DNA of 64,000 nucleotides from contig OW804096.1 of NCBI GenBank assembly GCA_942159475.1, positions 44,701,744 to 44,765,743 of the forward strand. The letters are read 5' to 3'. The position numbers were made by a program, and so were the translations under genes. Shown here in pieces: positions 33,901 through 48,900 of the stretch. The notes beneath the pieces are model-generated. The model was not told where the DNA came from and did not search any database. It saw only the letters and a program-made list of their open reading frames with translations. The stretch comes from Sthenelais limicola. Its lineage: Eukaryota > Annelida > Polychaeta > Phyllodocida > Sigalionidae. How positions within the stretch are numbered: the stretch's first letter is position 1; every line of letters begins with the position of its first letter.

Positions 33901-36900
33901 ACACACAAACGCCAACTCGACCGCTCTATAACTAGTTCCCATTAAGACCCAACCTCCACTGATTGAGCTTATCAGCGTTTAGATATATCTCAGATTTGCA
34001 ACCTTGGCATGAATGGACATCCAATAACAATCGGTCCTGCTCGTTCCGCCATGAAAAACTAAACTTACTTGACAAGATCAAACGGAAGATATATACCCTA
34101 ACATCAAAGGTCCGAAAGATCTATGAAGGATTGACTATCAAGAAAACGTAAATCAGATTAATAGCAAGACATAAAAGGAACTAATCTATATCATGGAATG
34201 ATCTGCCAAATGAACCTATGAAATTAGAGAGACATTATAGAATAAATACATAAATTCTAAAGCTCAAGTTTACTGCCTGAAGTAATATATTATGTCCCCG
34301 CCAAATGTTTCAAGCTTTACCCAACCCTTCAATCCTATCTATAATCAGAATCACCCTATTAAAATAATACCAATCTGCGAAAGACATCCTTATATTTTTT
34401 ACTTTCTTAGAATCTTCAGTTTCATGAGAAAAGAGACGGAAGATTTGAATTTTGACCTGTTCTGGACTAAAAATGATAAAGAAGTAGAACTTGTAGTTTC
34501 AGCAAAAAAACAGCATATTACCTCCTAAGAATCTAAGGATAGTGACCTGTGAAAAACCCTCACAGGAATCTTAAGTTAATTATTTTCTCTTTGCACCTAA
34601 AAGGTGAATAAGTTGCTTCCTAAGGGTATTAAGCTGTCACGGAACCTCTAGAAGATTTATTACTCGGAATATTACCGCGACGCCTTCTCTGAATAATATA
34701 AAGGTTTGTGTAAGGAACAAACCACTCTCTAGACTTGTCTGGAGGTAGAGTAGATGTGAAATTTAGTGTAATAATAAGATTTACTTACTTGGGAGTATGT
34801 TGAGCTTGTGTGACAGAGGTGTTTCCATGTGGTGGGCACACCATAGGTTTACAAGGAAATGCCGCAGGCAGGAAGACGGACAAAGTGGCCCAGATCACCT
34901 GGAAAATCCAGTTAGGGAACATAATATTGCAAGTACGGTCAGTGTAAACGCAGCTCTTCACTCGCATCGACGACTACATGCACACTATCTATTATGTATT
35001 GGGGGAAATGCCACTAAAGAGTTCTAAAGGCTACCCTATTGCGAGGTCAAGACTATGCTGTTCACCCATCCAGAAACCAACACAGTATTGGTCATTAGAA
35101 CATGAAATCGTTAGAATATCGCATATTATGATACACATTCAATAGCACTCAGTGAATGTCGTATAAAGACTTTAAAACGTGACGTTAAATGTAACGGAAA
35201 CTGGGAGTGATTTGGGAGTTACGTGGACCGAAAGGGGTGTGGTCTAAAACGCAATAGTAGCTTAGTAAACGTTTAGGTAATTTTTGTGGGCAGGTTATGA
35301 AAGTATTGACAATCGACATCATACCCATTAAATGCTGGTGCACTGTCTGGTGCATAATACCGAGTATATAACGACCCGTTCGAAACTACAACGGCCCACT
35401 TGCATGTCAAGCATGGGAAATATGACGTTGTCAAGGAGGTGAGATATGTTTCTATGTCATTTGCACGACACCAACGTTGTTTGTGAGAATTGGCAGAAAT
35501 CTCACTAGTATGTGACCCCACCCCATCCATCTGGCTATACATAATGATCACTCCTCAAAGTTCAACTTGCTGTCAGTGCAGTTTATTCAGTCACTACCAA
35601 GGCTCATGGTAAAATTCCCTAAAATGCATCATATTCAAACTGGAGTTGGAACATGAACGAATAGACCAAGCTTCAATAAATTCAATTTCTTTTTAAGACC
35701 CAATGCTGACTAACATATACTAATAAGAGGTGGCCTATTTCACCCTTTTCTGTTTCTTCCCCATGTAGGGTCTATATTTCTGTTTATATATAGGTTAGAA
35801 CCAGACAAGGTTATCCATCTCAAGGCTGATTAGTTTACACTATTCTTGTGAGGGAGCACCGCTATATATACATATAGAGAGAGAGGGACATGGACCTGCC
35901 ATCCTCCCAAGAGGGCATTGACCTCCAAGTTTTCATGCTTATTTGAACATTTGCCTTTATCCATTCTAGCACATTCCTGAAAACAGGGGTAAACTATGCC
36001 TTTCCAGGGCATCATCTTAACCAAACATGGATCCTCTGTGAAAGTAACTGGTAGCTGATATGAGGCATACATAGATACGTTCACACACATTCTACTTTAA
36101 TCTATAAGGAAATTGAATTGGGTTAACCCAATGATTTGTAATGGTATTGGTCCCATAGGCTATCTTTTGCTGATAAGTTAATATGATATATTTGATATTG
36201 ATTCTCCTATTCTGTGACCTCAGCACCAAGAAACTATGTGGAACATTAATTGTATCTGACGGCCTAATCACGGGGATGCGATGCGTTTAATCCCTTAGTA
36301 GTACCTCTTACAAGGGATTAAATGTAATAATTATTTCACTGACCAAATAGGTCATTGGATGCTGATTATGTGTCTTTATTCATGAGGGCAGAATAACAGA
36401 ATAATTTACATACCATTCATTCAAAGTGATTTTATACAGAAACTGCAAGTGATCCAGTATTATTAGAAAGAGCATCCATCTTTACGATCTCAATACAAAA
36501 GCAAGGGTAGGCTTAATAAGTCAAACACGATTCAACATAATTATTTTAAAAGACCAATGCTTTCTTTGATATAAATCTACCGTCTGCTCCATACTTATAA
36601 CCCAAGCTACGTTGGAAATGTATCACTCGTGTGTCAATATGCCTTGGATTTGTAATTAATTGCCACCATTATCCGGCTCAGGGCCCAGAGGAAGACCACT
36701 TTCTCGGTGATCTGGGGAGCTGCTTGTGAAATTTGAAAACGATCAAACGGATGTACATAGCTCGAAACCTGAATAGAAATTTATTTATTTGATTATCACA
36801 ATTCTTACTCAATATTACTGTTTCGTACTCACCATGATCATGGGAGGTTCTAAGAACCTGACGGCCTTTTGAATGGCTGGATACTTTATCTTTGCAAGGA

Positions 36901-39900
36901 GACGACGTCGCGTCCGAGCGATCTTAAGGTTCATTATTGTAAACGTTGCGCCAAGTATGCCACCTATTAGCCCCAATAACATGGCAGGCGCGAACATGAT
37001 CACATTAACTGGGATGGCATTTGCAACCTGAAAATAAAGCAGAATATAGTAAGAAATTATTTCTAGAATACTATACATTCGACAAATGATAGACATTATA
37101 TATTTCAAGAGGCAAGAGGAACTGTTTAATTATAATATATTGTACATTTCCATGCCAGTATTTCCAGACATGGATAATTTTTTCCAATGGCACACAAATG
37201 CCCTTTATAGTAAAATATTTCTAATTCATGTAAAACACCCTTCCAAAGAATCCTCGCGTATTCCAACGGAAATAATTCCAAATCTGTTCTGAAAACTTTC
37301 TTTCGTATCCCCAAAAACAAAAGTGGCGAAAGTTAACAACCAAGAGAACATAAGAAAACTAAGCATACGAAATTCCCTAATTGCAGCGATGTTATTTCCC
37401 TGGCACCGATCACCACGTACAGAATATATATTAGACATTGCATACATCATTTCTAATTCTGAAATCTGCAGGAAAAGCACAAATTTCTAGAATAAACATC
37501 AAGTTAAACAAAATGACACCTCTGACATCCCGTGGTTAGACCTTGTCTTTTAATCCTGCTGTTATCACATGTTCATTCAACGTTTTATTTATCCATTATA
37601 AACACGCAAGCACGCTGAACCGTATCCCCTTTATTCAGATTGGTAAAATATATCGAACAATGACGTACCTATCTCGACCAATTCAATGTCTGCAACAGTT
37701 ATTGAAAATGCATTCATAAACAGACTAAAGAATATTTAGCAAGAACACTTATATTTTGATTTGTTTTCATTATCTTAAGTCATTGATCGTCAAAATGAAT
37801 CAACCATGAAATAGAGAAGAGTAGATCTTTTTCACTATAATTTCCTCCGATATATATCATACAGGATGATGCATATAATTAAATGCTGCACATATTCTCA
37901 TTAACCTATAGCCAAAGTCACCATTGCTAATTTTATCCCGTGACTATAGCCTTTAGAAATGGTTGCATTGTACCCACATGCCCCTGCAGCATACCAATGC
38001 ATCGAGCCCATGCAGGTTGTAATCGACCTACTCTGGGTAAAAAGGAGGTGTGTTGGGCATGCCTTTTATCAACGTAGTGGTGAAAAATCTCTGTTGTCCT
38101 TCATTTATGGTGGCTAACAAGGTAAATAGATAGGTTGGATAAGGGCGATTACCTTAATTATTGTATCAGGAAACAACAGACCGCCATCACTTCCCTGATA
38201 TGGTAACTCAATCAGTACATGCAAAAGGAGGTGGAGTGGCACAGCAGAGATAATAGGATGATTGTTATTGAGTTTTGGCATGGCATAAGGCCGACATGTG
38301 CAGCTCGACCCACCCTCTGGGTTTTAGCTGGAGACTGAGGCTTTTCCAGTCCTTTAATTACCTCCCGATTTTATTGCCGCAATTCCGATGTTCCTTTTTG
38401 AGAATTTATGGGTGAAATTATTGCCAACCACAGGAGATAAATAGGGCATAATTAAATGGGAATGATTGTAACTCAGAAAAAAATATCGAAGGAAGTTTGA
38501 TCAATTTCTTTTCCTTGAGTCGGATCCCAGACACCCTAGGTAACTGTACATCACCACAACAGCCTGATACATTCCACAGTGACAAGCTAGCTTTCCATCG
38601 TAAACCTCCCACATTTTGCCCTTTTTAGGGTTGACAGCCTAGCTTTTGACCTTTTTAATGTGGGCTTTGCTTGACATAAGACGAGGTGAGAGAAGGAAAT
38701 TCGGAGCTATAGAATGGTCTGCCGTGTGTTGCTTTGATGCGGCAACCTCCCTAATTTAAAAATGTTTAGCCAATTATTTTTGTTTTCTTTAATGCAATTC
38801 TCCCCAGTCAGCTGATACTGGTGTACTTTGCCTGTATCAGTTTTAGTTGTTGATAATTTATACTACTTTTAAAGTCAATATTTGCGAAATGATTCAAACT
38901 AATAAATGCATTCCAAGGTTTTAAAACAATAATGGGAATTGGTGAATACGTAAATCATGAAAAACGCGATCGAATATGACCACGTTCTATTATCATTATT
39001 TTTCAAAAATTATGAACAAACTTTTCAATATTTTTCGTGATACTTTCTGTTATCTGAGTAATATTCATAATTTGAAATTGAATGCAAATAGATCTATACA
39101 GTATTAATTTTACATTATATGGGAGGTTCAAAGTATATGCCAAGACAGAATTCGAGGGGCAAATGTTTCTGGTGTCAGTTGGTTCTAATGCAGCTTATAA
39201 GTAATATATTTCCTAATGCGCCTAAGGTATATTTCAACTTTTATGATTATTACTTACTTTCTTGCCTGAGGAAAACACACTTTTCTCGCCATAGGGATAA
39301 AGATCTTAGCATAAGAACCTTAAAAGTAGGGTTTCCACGGCTTAATTTTTACATTCTACGGTATTTTTTTAAAAAAAAATTCGTGAATGTTAGTGAATTA
39401 GGTACCATTCTGTCAATCATCCTGAGTAGCAAGTTCATGTGATACATTTTGAGGTGTTGGTTGAGGATTGGTGTGAGGAGTGTGGACACTTATTTGGGAG
39501 GATATCTGGATGCCCATCTCTGTGTGATGTAATTCACGCCAACACTACTAACTTTGCACTTATGCAAGGACTGCTTGATTGACAACCTTCTACCATCTCT
39601 GCAGTAAATCCCTGAAGGCCAGTGTGACATCCTATTGGTTGACATTTGTTGTATTCTATTGGCTATCTTGGTTTGATTGACAAGTTGCCACTTAAGGCCA
39701 CTGTATAGGTTTTGAGAGGAACCCATTTAGAGAGGACCACCCATGACTGAATCTGAGTGATCTACACCTACTACACCCTTTGGGATTTCTGGGTTTCAAG
39801 TCTTGGAGACAGACAAGCTCGGAATTGCAAAGACTAAAAGACAATTGTGTATTATTAGATTACAATATGTTGTTTGATGTCTTATGTCTAATTCCCTTGC

Positions 39901-42900
39901 ATTGTACATTGTTGCATGTTTATCCAACTGCCTTTGTAAACAGGGAGCGTGCAACTTTCCTAGTTGTTAATAACTGAATTTTACTTCCACTCCTGTGTTC
40001 TTCTGATACAGACATTCGAGGCATTTCAGATTACAGTACGTCTGATATTCATAATCTAGCCATTGCGCACAAATAGTTGACCGTAGAATTTGTTTCCTTT
40101 GGAAATGCACAATATATACATTAACTTAAACTGATTATAAAGTTAAACAGAAAAATAGTTCATTAAATGATTGATTAACTTAATAAACTTATAACTTGTT
40201 GGTAAGGAATCCGGAGAAAATGGTTGATCAGCCCAACTACAGGTTATAGGCTTCCTAGGCTTGAAAACCAAATGTCGCCCTATTGACACTATTACTCACA
40301 TAATAATTATATATAATTGCATATTGCAATTCTACATGAATAAAGATGTTACTATATTCATGAAAATGACATTGAGAAATAGACCAAGGACAGAAAAAGT
40401 AACTTTCACTTGCCGGTAAGTTTTAGTGCATTCAAACCGTTTGCCAATAAGCTCTGACCTGGCGTCAAATTAGCTCTCTGGTGACCAACGGGGGAGATCG
40501 ATATTCAGGACAGGGGCCTTGTTTTTTGTTTGAATGGCGTCTCAAACCGGTATAACGAACGGTGCAAAGCAAAGGAACTAATGCATACCACTGGTTCAAT
40601 AAACTGGGTGTATTCAATGTGCTTGTGAGAACATGGAAAAGAGGTTCTACAATAACTAAATTCCATACGTCAGACAAGCAACCCCTAATAAACTGAGGCT
40701 AAGGCATTTACAATGGAACCTCGCATAAAGACCACCTCTCTATAGAGACCACTCCTCTATTAAGACCAGTTTCTCTCAGTCTCGAATTGCTTTTCTCTTA
40801 TTTGCATGATTAGCCCCTCTAATGAGACCAGAGGTTCCCCTGTATTCCTAGATTTGTACAGATATGATCTAAGAGTATTGCCTTATATAGAGTCTAATCA
40901 TTCGGAAGGAAATATGGCTTACAGAGTAAATAGTACTACTGTGTCTTGTGATATGCTACTATTATTGTCTAAACATGGGGATGTAATTCGCCCATAACAC
41001 AGTAGCGTCACTAATTGATCGTCGAAAGACGAAGTGCATGCCTAAAATTGTTTTCCTCTAGGCAATACCATTCTGTCTTTATCAATTTGTTTCTTGCTCT
41101 TTCTTCCCAGAATGGGGGACTGATTCTTCATCCAACATCCATTATTTATGACCCATCAAGAAATTGTCCAGAAAAGATTTATTCTATTTATAAAATTTTA
41201 CACTAGTTTTTATGGATCATTTACCTTGCATCGCCGCCTAGGTGTGGATGATTTGATCCACGTAGTCTTATTTTTTATTTTTTTCCTGGTTTAATGGTAT
41301 TCCAAGAAAAATAACCTTCCTGCAGCGACCTTAGCATTCGTGACTTGAGGCCACAATTCGCGAAATTACCAATAGTAGTCTTTATACATGCGATCCATGA
41401 TCAGAACGGTTAAAATTCTGCCTCATTTACCCACCTTGAATATGATGTACTTGTCGGTCTCAAAAAGACCAAACACGCCCTTGAAGGTGAATGAGTTGAA
41501 TGAGGAATTGAAGAGATCAGCGGTGAAGGTTGCTAACATGCAGCAGAAAAAGATCATCCAACCGAGCTTCATGCTCCAGAAGGAAGAGACCTCCTCCATG
41601 GCAAACAATAGGCCGCCCACGGGCGCACCGAACGCCGCCGCTACGCCCGCCGCAGCCCCGGCCGTCGTGAAGTTACGCCTGAAAAGAACAATAATGGAGG
41701 AGCACATGAAATTTGACCATAGATCCTCTCTGCAGTGAGAGAACACTGAGGCAAGCGAATCTGAAAGCAAATGAACTCTTGTCCCAGCCCTGCCTGCCAT
41801 CGTTAGGCTCTATTTTTATTTTACAATGATGGCTGGATAAGTAGGCAAGACTATACAAATGCATTATACGATACGTTGAAATTAAATATATTAGAAATGG
41901 CTTCGCATAGTAAATGTATTATGTATAAACTTTTAAATATTTCAGCTTAGTGGCATGTTACCCAAATAGAACCTTACATTTCTAATTTTCTATCTTCTAT
42001 CTTTCTATCTAATCTTTCCATCGTTTTTAAAAGAATATGTGACAACTAATTTGGTCCTAATTTGCTGCGTCAACTATATACTTGAACACTGACCCTTGAA
42101 CACTTCATTTTACTATTGTTTTATGCAACATTTTTTACATGAAGGTACTTGCGTCATACATCAGGGGATTTATATTTTTTAACACTTTTAACGTAAATGA
42201 AACAATTGCAGCATGGTTCGGTAGCAGCAGTTTTTGCTGGTATTTTGACAGCAGGTTTCATCGGTAGAGATACAATTCAAAGGATGTATATACATCGTTT
42301 CGTTTTACAACTACCCATTTTTCTTTTAATCTAATTGAATAAAGGCGGGATTAATATAAAAAGAAGTAATGATCTTAATGGAATTCAATTGATTATGCAC
42401 ACACACATACATTTTGCCTTTATATGTGATGCGCATATTGATTTGGACAGGTATAATGATGAAGCAGACATGAAAAGAATGCGGCGAGGAGCGTTTAGTG
42501 ATTGGCACATGATCTTCAGGATGGGAGAGAATCGCTTTTAGAAGAAGACATTCTCATATGCCTGATCAAAGGCCGTCCTCATGGCATCCATCTCTGGAAC
42601 CAAATAGGAAACGAAATGGTCCCCATCCTTTATCTCACTCTTGGCCATGGGTTTATTTGAAGGTTTTTTGATTTGGTGATTCCTCATTTGCTATGATGAA
42701 AGAAACTCTTAAACCACCGCACTCTCAGAAATTGCTTCAAAAAGAAAGATATCCACCATAAAAAAGGGGGAATGGAGTTACAACGAGCCGTTTAGTGTTA
42801 CTATGTTTTGGGGTAATTTACCCCATCTGTAACGTCATTAACTCGTCTAAGATAGCAAAATCGTAAGCCCTCATGTCGGAAATTTGGTATTCTCGAAAAT

Positions 42901-45900
42901 ACTGCTTAACGTATCCTCTTAAGAATTCGCTATTGCTCATTCGGAATAAAATTCACCTTGCAAGGTTTTATAATCACTGATGTTTTATATGACTTGTTGT
43001 GCATCCAAGTGCCAAATATTTCCAATTATGTACCATGCCAATTCATCTCATATATAGGCCATTGAATACTTCCGTCTATATAATTATGTAATGAGGTCAT
43101 ATGTAATGCTGACCTCATTTGAGATGATTTTCTTCTCCTGAATGTGGTTTATCAAGGATTCACTACATCACCAGACTTTGGTATCTAAGTTATTGTTTCA
43201 CATCACTCATAATTATCTTATATCAATATACATATATATTTCAATGAAAAGGACCTTACCTGTCTTCTGAGTTGCGGAACCGTGAAAATAATGGTAACGT
43301 AAATCTTAACGTTCGTGAGCGGAATTGACTTAGGCCTGTTCCAACGATGCTCCTGGAATTATAGAATGAATACTCATTAATGTAAACGTCTAATGACAAA
43401 AAACACTCATGGGTTGCATATAAAAATGATCCACAACATGCACATAAGCTCACATAGTTCTGCATTTGTCATAATGAGAAACAAATCAACACAGGGTCAA
43501 CACAGGGTCAATCTTTGGAGGATTCCTACCGGTTCAGGGTTCTTTGAAGAAGATAATGTAGAGAAAATGGTGCGACTATTAAGGGATTAAGGCATGCCGG
43601 AAATGGTGGTTATAATTCTTTTTAGTCGCTGCCTTAGATTGTTATAGCCCCTGGACTGTTCAAGGCAGTGACTAAAGGGGCTTGTAACATGTTCGATTCA
43701 AGTTCTTGGTACTTTGCAGTATTCAGATATATTTATGCCAGTATTGATGTTCGGGACAGGATATATCCCACTTTCCCTGCACTTCTTAGACACTGCCCAG
43801 TAATATGATTGTTTGAACCTCTGGTATACATATCACACAATGCCTTATAGCCTATTAGGACTCCATATCTATATTCCTACAAGAAAGGAATCCGCAAACA
43901 TTGTATTGATCCTGCATAATGTACAGACTAGTCTGCGATTGTTAACAAATATATATTAGGTGTGTTGGAGATACAGAACTTGAAAGTGGTGTTGTGATGA
44001 TTTTGCAGAGACACAATCACTTGATTCAGATATAAGATAAGGCAAGATAAGATAATTGTCATAAGAATGTTCGACAAACAGGTTGTGGTCATCTCAGACC
44101 ATGCAGGTCTTGTTCTCTTCCCTTTGTTACATATGTACTTCTACCTACTCTACATTAACAATAAACATTGAACAGTTCTCATGTACAGGTGTTACACAGT
44201 GAAGTATGTATAATCATGATAAATTGTATGTTCTAACATAACGTTGTGAACAAAGTCGACTGAAATATGTAATATCAATGAGAAAGGAATGGGTATGGCA
44301 CAAAAATCGTTAGAAACATTATTTATAAAGATATACATATAGAGATCATCGATAGAAAGATAAATAATTATGCCAAAGAATATTGGCACGTGGCACTGAA
44401 TTGATGTTGGTAATTTATATTCAAGTCAACGAAATTACATATATTTATAATCGACTAGCTTTGTAATCTATTTCTTATAATGTGATCAACATTTTTTAAC
44501 TTTACACTGATCTTGCCTGTGGTTTTCTATGATAGTTGTCAGTAAATTATGATACTATATCACATTATAATAATATATTATAATATCTTCGCTGAATATA
44601 ACTTGTGGCGATTGCCTGTTATTATATGAAGACAATTTTAGTTAACATTGACAGGGCGGTGGGGTAGGGGTAATTATTTGAATAGATCAATCTTTAAAAA
44701 ACATTTAATAGCAACGATACTTTCTATTAAGGACGTACATCTGCAATTATTATACCACATAATATCTATGACCTTGCTGGTGGAGAATAGGATGATCATT
44801 ATCAACAGTTCGCCTAGAAACTGCCGATTAACCTTGGTCTTTGATGTTAGGAAATTTGATCAATACCTGTCTGCAGAGAAATAGAGAAAAGAACTTTGAC
44901 TAGACAACCAGGGTAGGGTTGAAACAGAACTCTATTGTGGACTGGCTCTATCAATGTCATATTGCATTAATGAGCAGGTATGAACATGACTCAGTCCAAT
45001 AGCCTATCTTTGAAATAGTGATCAATACGATGGGGATTTTTTTGCATAGCGATTCCATTGAAGGAATAGATATCACTGTAACGTAGAATCCAATAGATTT
45101 GCTCTCTGTAATGTGCTTTTCTTAACGTTTTTGTCGGATGTGGAATGCAAACCATTTTATATGAATTGACAAGAGTGATAATAATACTTGTAGCATATTC
45201 AAACAATCCTTGCATAATCACTGCAGTTGTTACATGTTATTTCAGCAAAGAAATTAGAGAATATTATAGCCAGCCGATATGTAACATAAAAAATCCATAG
45301 GGGTAAAGTAAGATAAGATTATGTAAGGAATTTTTATTTTTTATTTCTAAGATCACTTGTCGATTGCCTTAAGTGAAATATAAAAAAAAAGAACAAAAAA
45401 AAGAACAAGAATGGTAGTTCACGTCTGATAAATCAGGTCTCCCCCAGGTCAGACTCCAAACATTTGTATTTGTAAAATATAAAATAGCACAGCATGTCAT
45501 TCATAAAGAATTCATGTTATGTACAGAAGAGGTTTATCTATATTACTTGATTGTGGTTCCCAGCTCTCGATTCTTTTCATGTAGTGATGCCTATAGGTCT
45601 TTCACACAGAGTATCATCGGAGGCCTTAGGGAGAGCCTGTAGACGACCATCCATCCATAATAGTAATATCATCAAGAACAACATATATAATATCCTCGTT
45701 CAGTGCTCGTGAAGAAATTGATAGGTCTGTAGGGCTTGTTGGCCTTTTGTACCACAGCCAACATCTGATATATAACAGCGAATGGAAATCTATTCTCGGG
45801 AAAAGCAAAGCAGCACGTGTTACCAAACGCCTTTCAGATGTTTATTCTGCTTTAGAGGACGAATGGTTGGGCCGTGTTCTATGCGGGGTGGGTCTAATGA

Positions 45901-48900
45901 ATTTTGTGCAGATCTGCAGCGATCCTGTACCACCTGAGGAGGAGAAAGCACGCGGAGAGGGCAAGATTCGAAGACTAAAGCCGTAGATAACACCTATGTA
46001 TGGGCCTGCGGCTGCAAGGTGATCTTATCAGGAAGCAGGGTAGAAAATGCTCGAAGGGAAATCAGACCCTGTCCTATCCAATGTATCATATTGGAGGTTG
46101 TGTGGGGAGGAGGGGAGGGTTGTGAATGTGAAGAGGCCCTTCTGAGCAGATTTAATCTTATGGGGGCCAAATACGTTATTTGCTCAGCATATTTGTATGC
46201 TAAGATACCAAGGCTGCCACTTGTCAATATTGAACGTCCAATCACTTCTGTGACTTGAAAGTGAAGGGTTTTGTGCCAGTCAAGAGCTTGCAGGCCGAGG
46301 CGGGCTAAACCTGAGGGCCCTCGAAGAATCAGGGATTTTTTCTTTGTATGTCATTGTAGATAGCTAGATCAAGAAAAATCAACATAAATGTACATCTAAT
46401 TGCATGTTCCTGATCCGGAAAAGGAATGGTATCAAGGGCAATATCTAACAAGTATCAACAAATATGTTGAAGTGTTTTATAGTCAAGAGTTGCCCTTCAA
46501 TATTAATCTGCTTTTGAAGGGTCCAAGACTCAACTTCGTTCTATAGTATAGCTGTCACACAGAGAGGACATAGGAAATCAAGAGTGTCATTAGGGTTTGG
46601 AATGCCCATATGGAGCCATAAAAGTAAAGTGTTATCCACTTTCTCAGCAAATGTAAAGATATTCATGATGTTTCACACTGTGTTCAACCGAGAACTATCT
46701 TTATTGTGTGGTAGTAAAGTTCTATGACATTTAGAATGTCCATTATGCATAGGGGTCTATAAAGGAAGTGAAGGATTCTTGACATGGTTGATACAAACTG
46801 TTAGTAGCGACAGGAAAGGTAGGCTTTTATAGCACGTCTACGAATCCCTTTTTCTGAACAGACATGTTCTTCTTGGAAAGGTCACTGTCGAGCCAAGGTT
46901 ATTCTCACTTGGATGGTTATCAACGAGTCAAGTCAGATGCAGCATACAAGGAAACGGTTACACTGACCTTGGCAATGCAATATGAATGGAGAAAAGGCGC
47001 CTGTTCTAGGACAGCCATAACATTAGGGATCCAATGGGACATCAGGGCCTGATATGACCCTTCAAACATGACATCCTTTGAATCTCAGAGGAGGGAGGGT
47101 TACTTTTGGAATCCTACAACATGTGACAGCGCATCTACAACCATAATCTGAGGACTTGATACATTTATCACCTTCTAGTGTCTTGACCGGGTTTCCTATC
47201 ATACACCTAGTATTGGAGCAAAGGCTTACGACTGGGCTGAATGGCAATTAAAATGTTTGCCTATCTCCCTGCCTTGCTGTCCGAAATTTACGATATCTTG
47301 TTTTGCTCGATACCGATGTATACATTCAGGACGAGATCTCTCCACTTTCTATCGCCGATCTCGAAAAGGCGATTTAATGTAGTACTGCTATAATCAGCTT
47401 TAGACCTAGCATGACTTACGCCGACGCAATCTCATGAGGGCTAACGCTGGGTGGGGGTTGGGGTGCAGGCACGCTCGGAGCTGGATACAATATACACCAA
47501 ACGCGATTGCTTTTAATGGCAGGGAGGGGTAGTATGACTATTCCAAATATGGGTATAATATCGACAATCCGTTGTAAACAGCGAATGCCATTCACAACCT
47601 GGAATATGTATATCAACGAGAGACTTAACTGATTAATTAAAACTTCTTTTATATGCATATTCCACTTGACAGATGCGATAAAGGGGGTGCGATAAAGTGT
47701 TTATATCGTATGTGTACGATAAAAATGTAATAATGGGGCATGTAATAATTAGTGAATGGAACTCGGTACTAGTAACTGAATGCTACAGGTACACAATATT
47801 TCATTTTTCTTATATTACAATACATTTCCCCCCAATTTTCACATCTTCACAGCCATTCGTATGATTAAATGAAGTACCATATTTGCGTATTCTATAGCAA
47901 GTGTTATCACATTGTTTATAAACATATTCAAGGCAACGATGAGTTTGAGGCGGATTGGAGTGGGAAGCAGTGAGAGTGTGCAGGGGGGTAGCTTAGTCAT
48001 TTATTTATAATAAGTCCTACAAATCCCTTAAGAATTGGAGCACTTCAGATAGTATTGCCTCTACTGTACTGTCTAACAAAGACGTTTACATGGAAAGTAG
48101 AAGGCTGTTTATTTGTTAGTCGGTAGCCATAGCATTACAGGAAAGACATCTTTCAGCGTTATGCTATTCCCCTTTTAAGACAATACACCTCAGTTTTGGA
48201 CCTAATTTAATGCAGTGCTGTCCGGGATTCCCAGCGGCTAGCCCGAAGAACAAAGACAGAATGGACGACCCCATAACTCTATCCATAATGGTTCTCATAT
48301 TTCTTTTAGCGTGAGCTCCTTTTAAGGCATAGAGCCCGGAGCTTTGTTATCTGAACCAACATCACATAGTACAATTAGTATAGCAAGCTCCGTGGGACCA
48401 CAGATCGGCCGGCTAGGCGTGGAAGCAACCTAATCAGCTGCGGCATTTGTGACTGCAGATTCCCATAAAACACCTGATTGTTTTCCTTTACCCTTATGTT
48501 AAATATTTGATGAGGATCTTCTAAATGCAAACAGACATGTTGCTTAACCTCGGAAGCTGTACTATTATGATTCGTAAATGATAAATGGAACCGTTACAGT
48601 GGAATGACGGGAAAAGCATAATTCGATCAGGTATATAGCTTTATCCTTCCGCTATTGGAAGGTCATAAAATATTACAGGTTCACCGTTCATCAAACCTTT
48701 GCCATAATAATATTGCTCATACAATTATTTCCTTGAACCGACATCAATGCATCTAGGTATCTACCCATATTATGCATTTTAGTAATTGGAATAGCGTTGT
48801 ATGATATAACTCCTGCGTTCGCTGTTGGTGAGATATACATATATGAACTGGCCCGAGAAAAGGCCTTGTCCTAATGATTCAACAACAGTCGCAGCAAAGT

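Noticed and set aside
35273..36090. Two cysteine-containing minus-strand ORFs of about 90 codons, possible nested gene
   Set aside because: No recognisable family, no convincing splice connection, and lengths within chance expectation.
45747..46260. Overlapping + strand ORFs of 79 codons with charged composition
   Set aside because: No homology recognised, no splice context, and similar ORFs occur on the opposite strand.
47420..47598. Exon-like minus-strand frame (hydrophobic, AG acceptor and gtaagt donor) between CLC exons 4 and 5
   Set aside because: Its 179-bp length would shift exon 5 out of frame, exon 4 already joins exon 5 perfectly, and the sequence has no CLC similarity.
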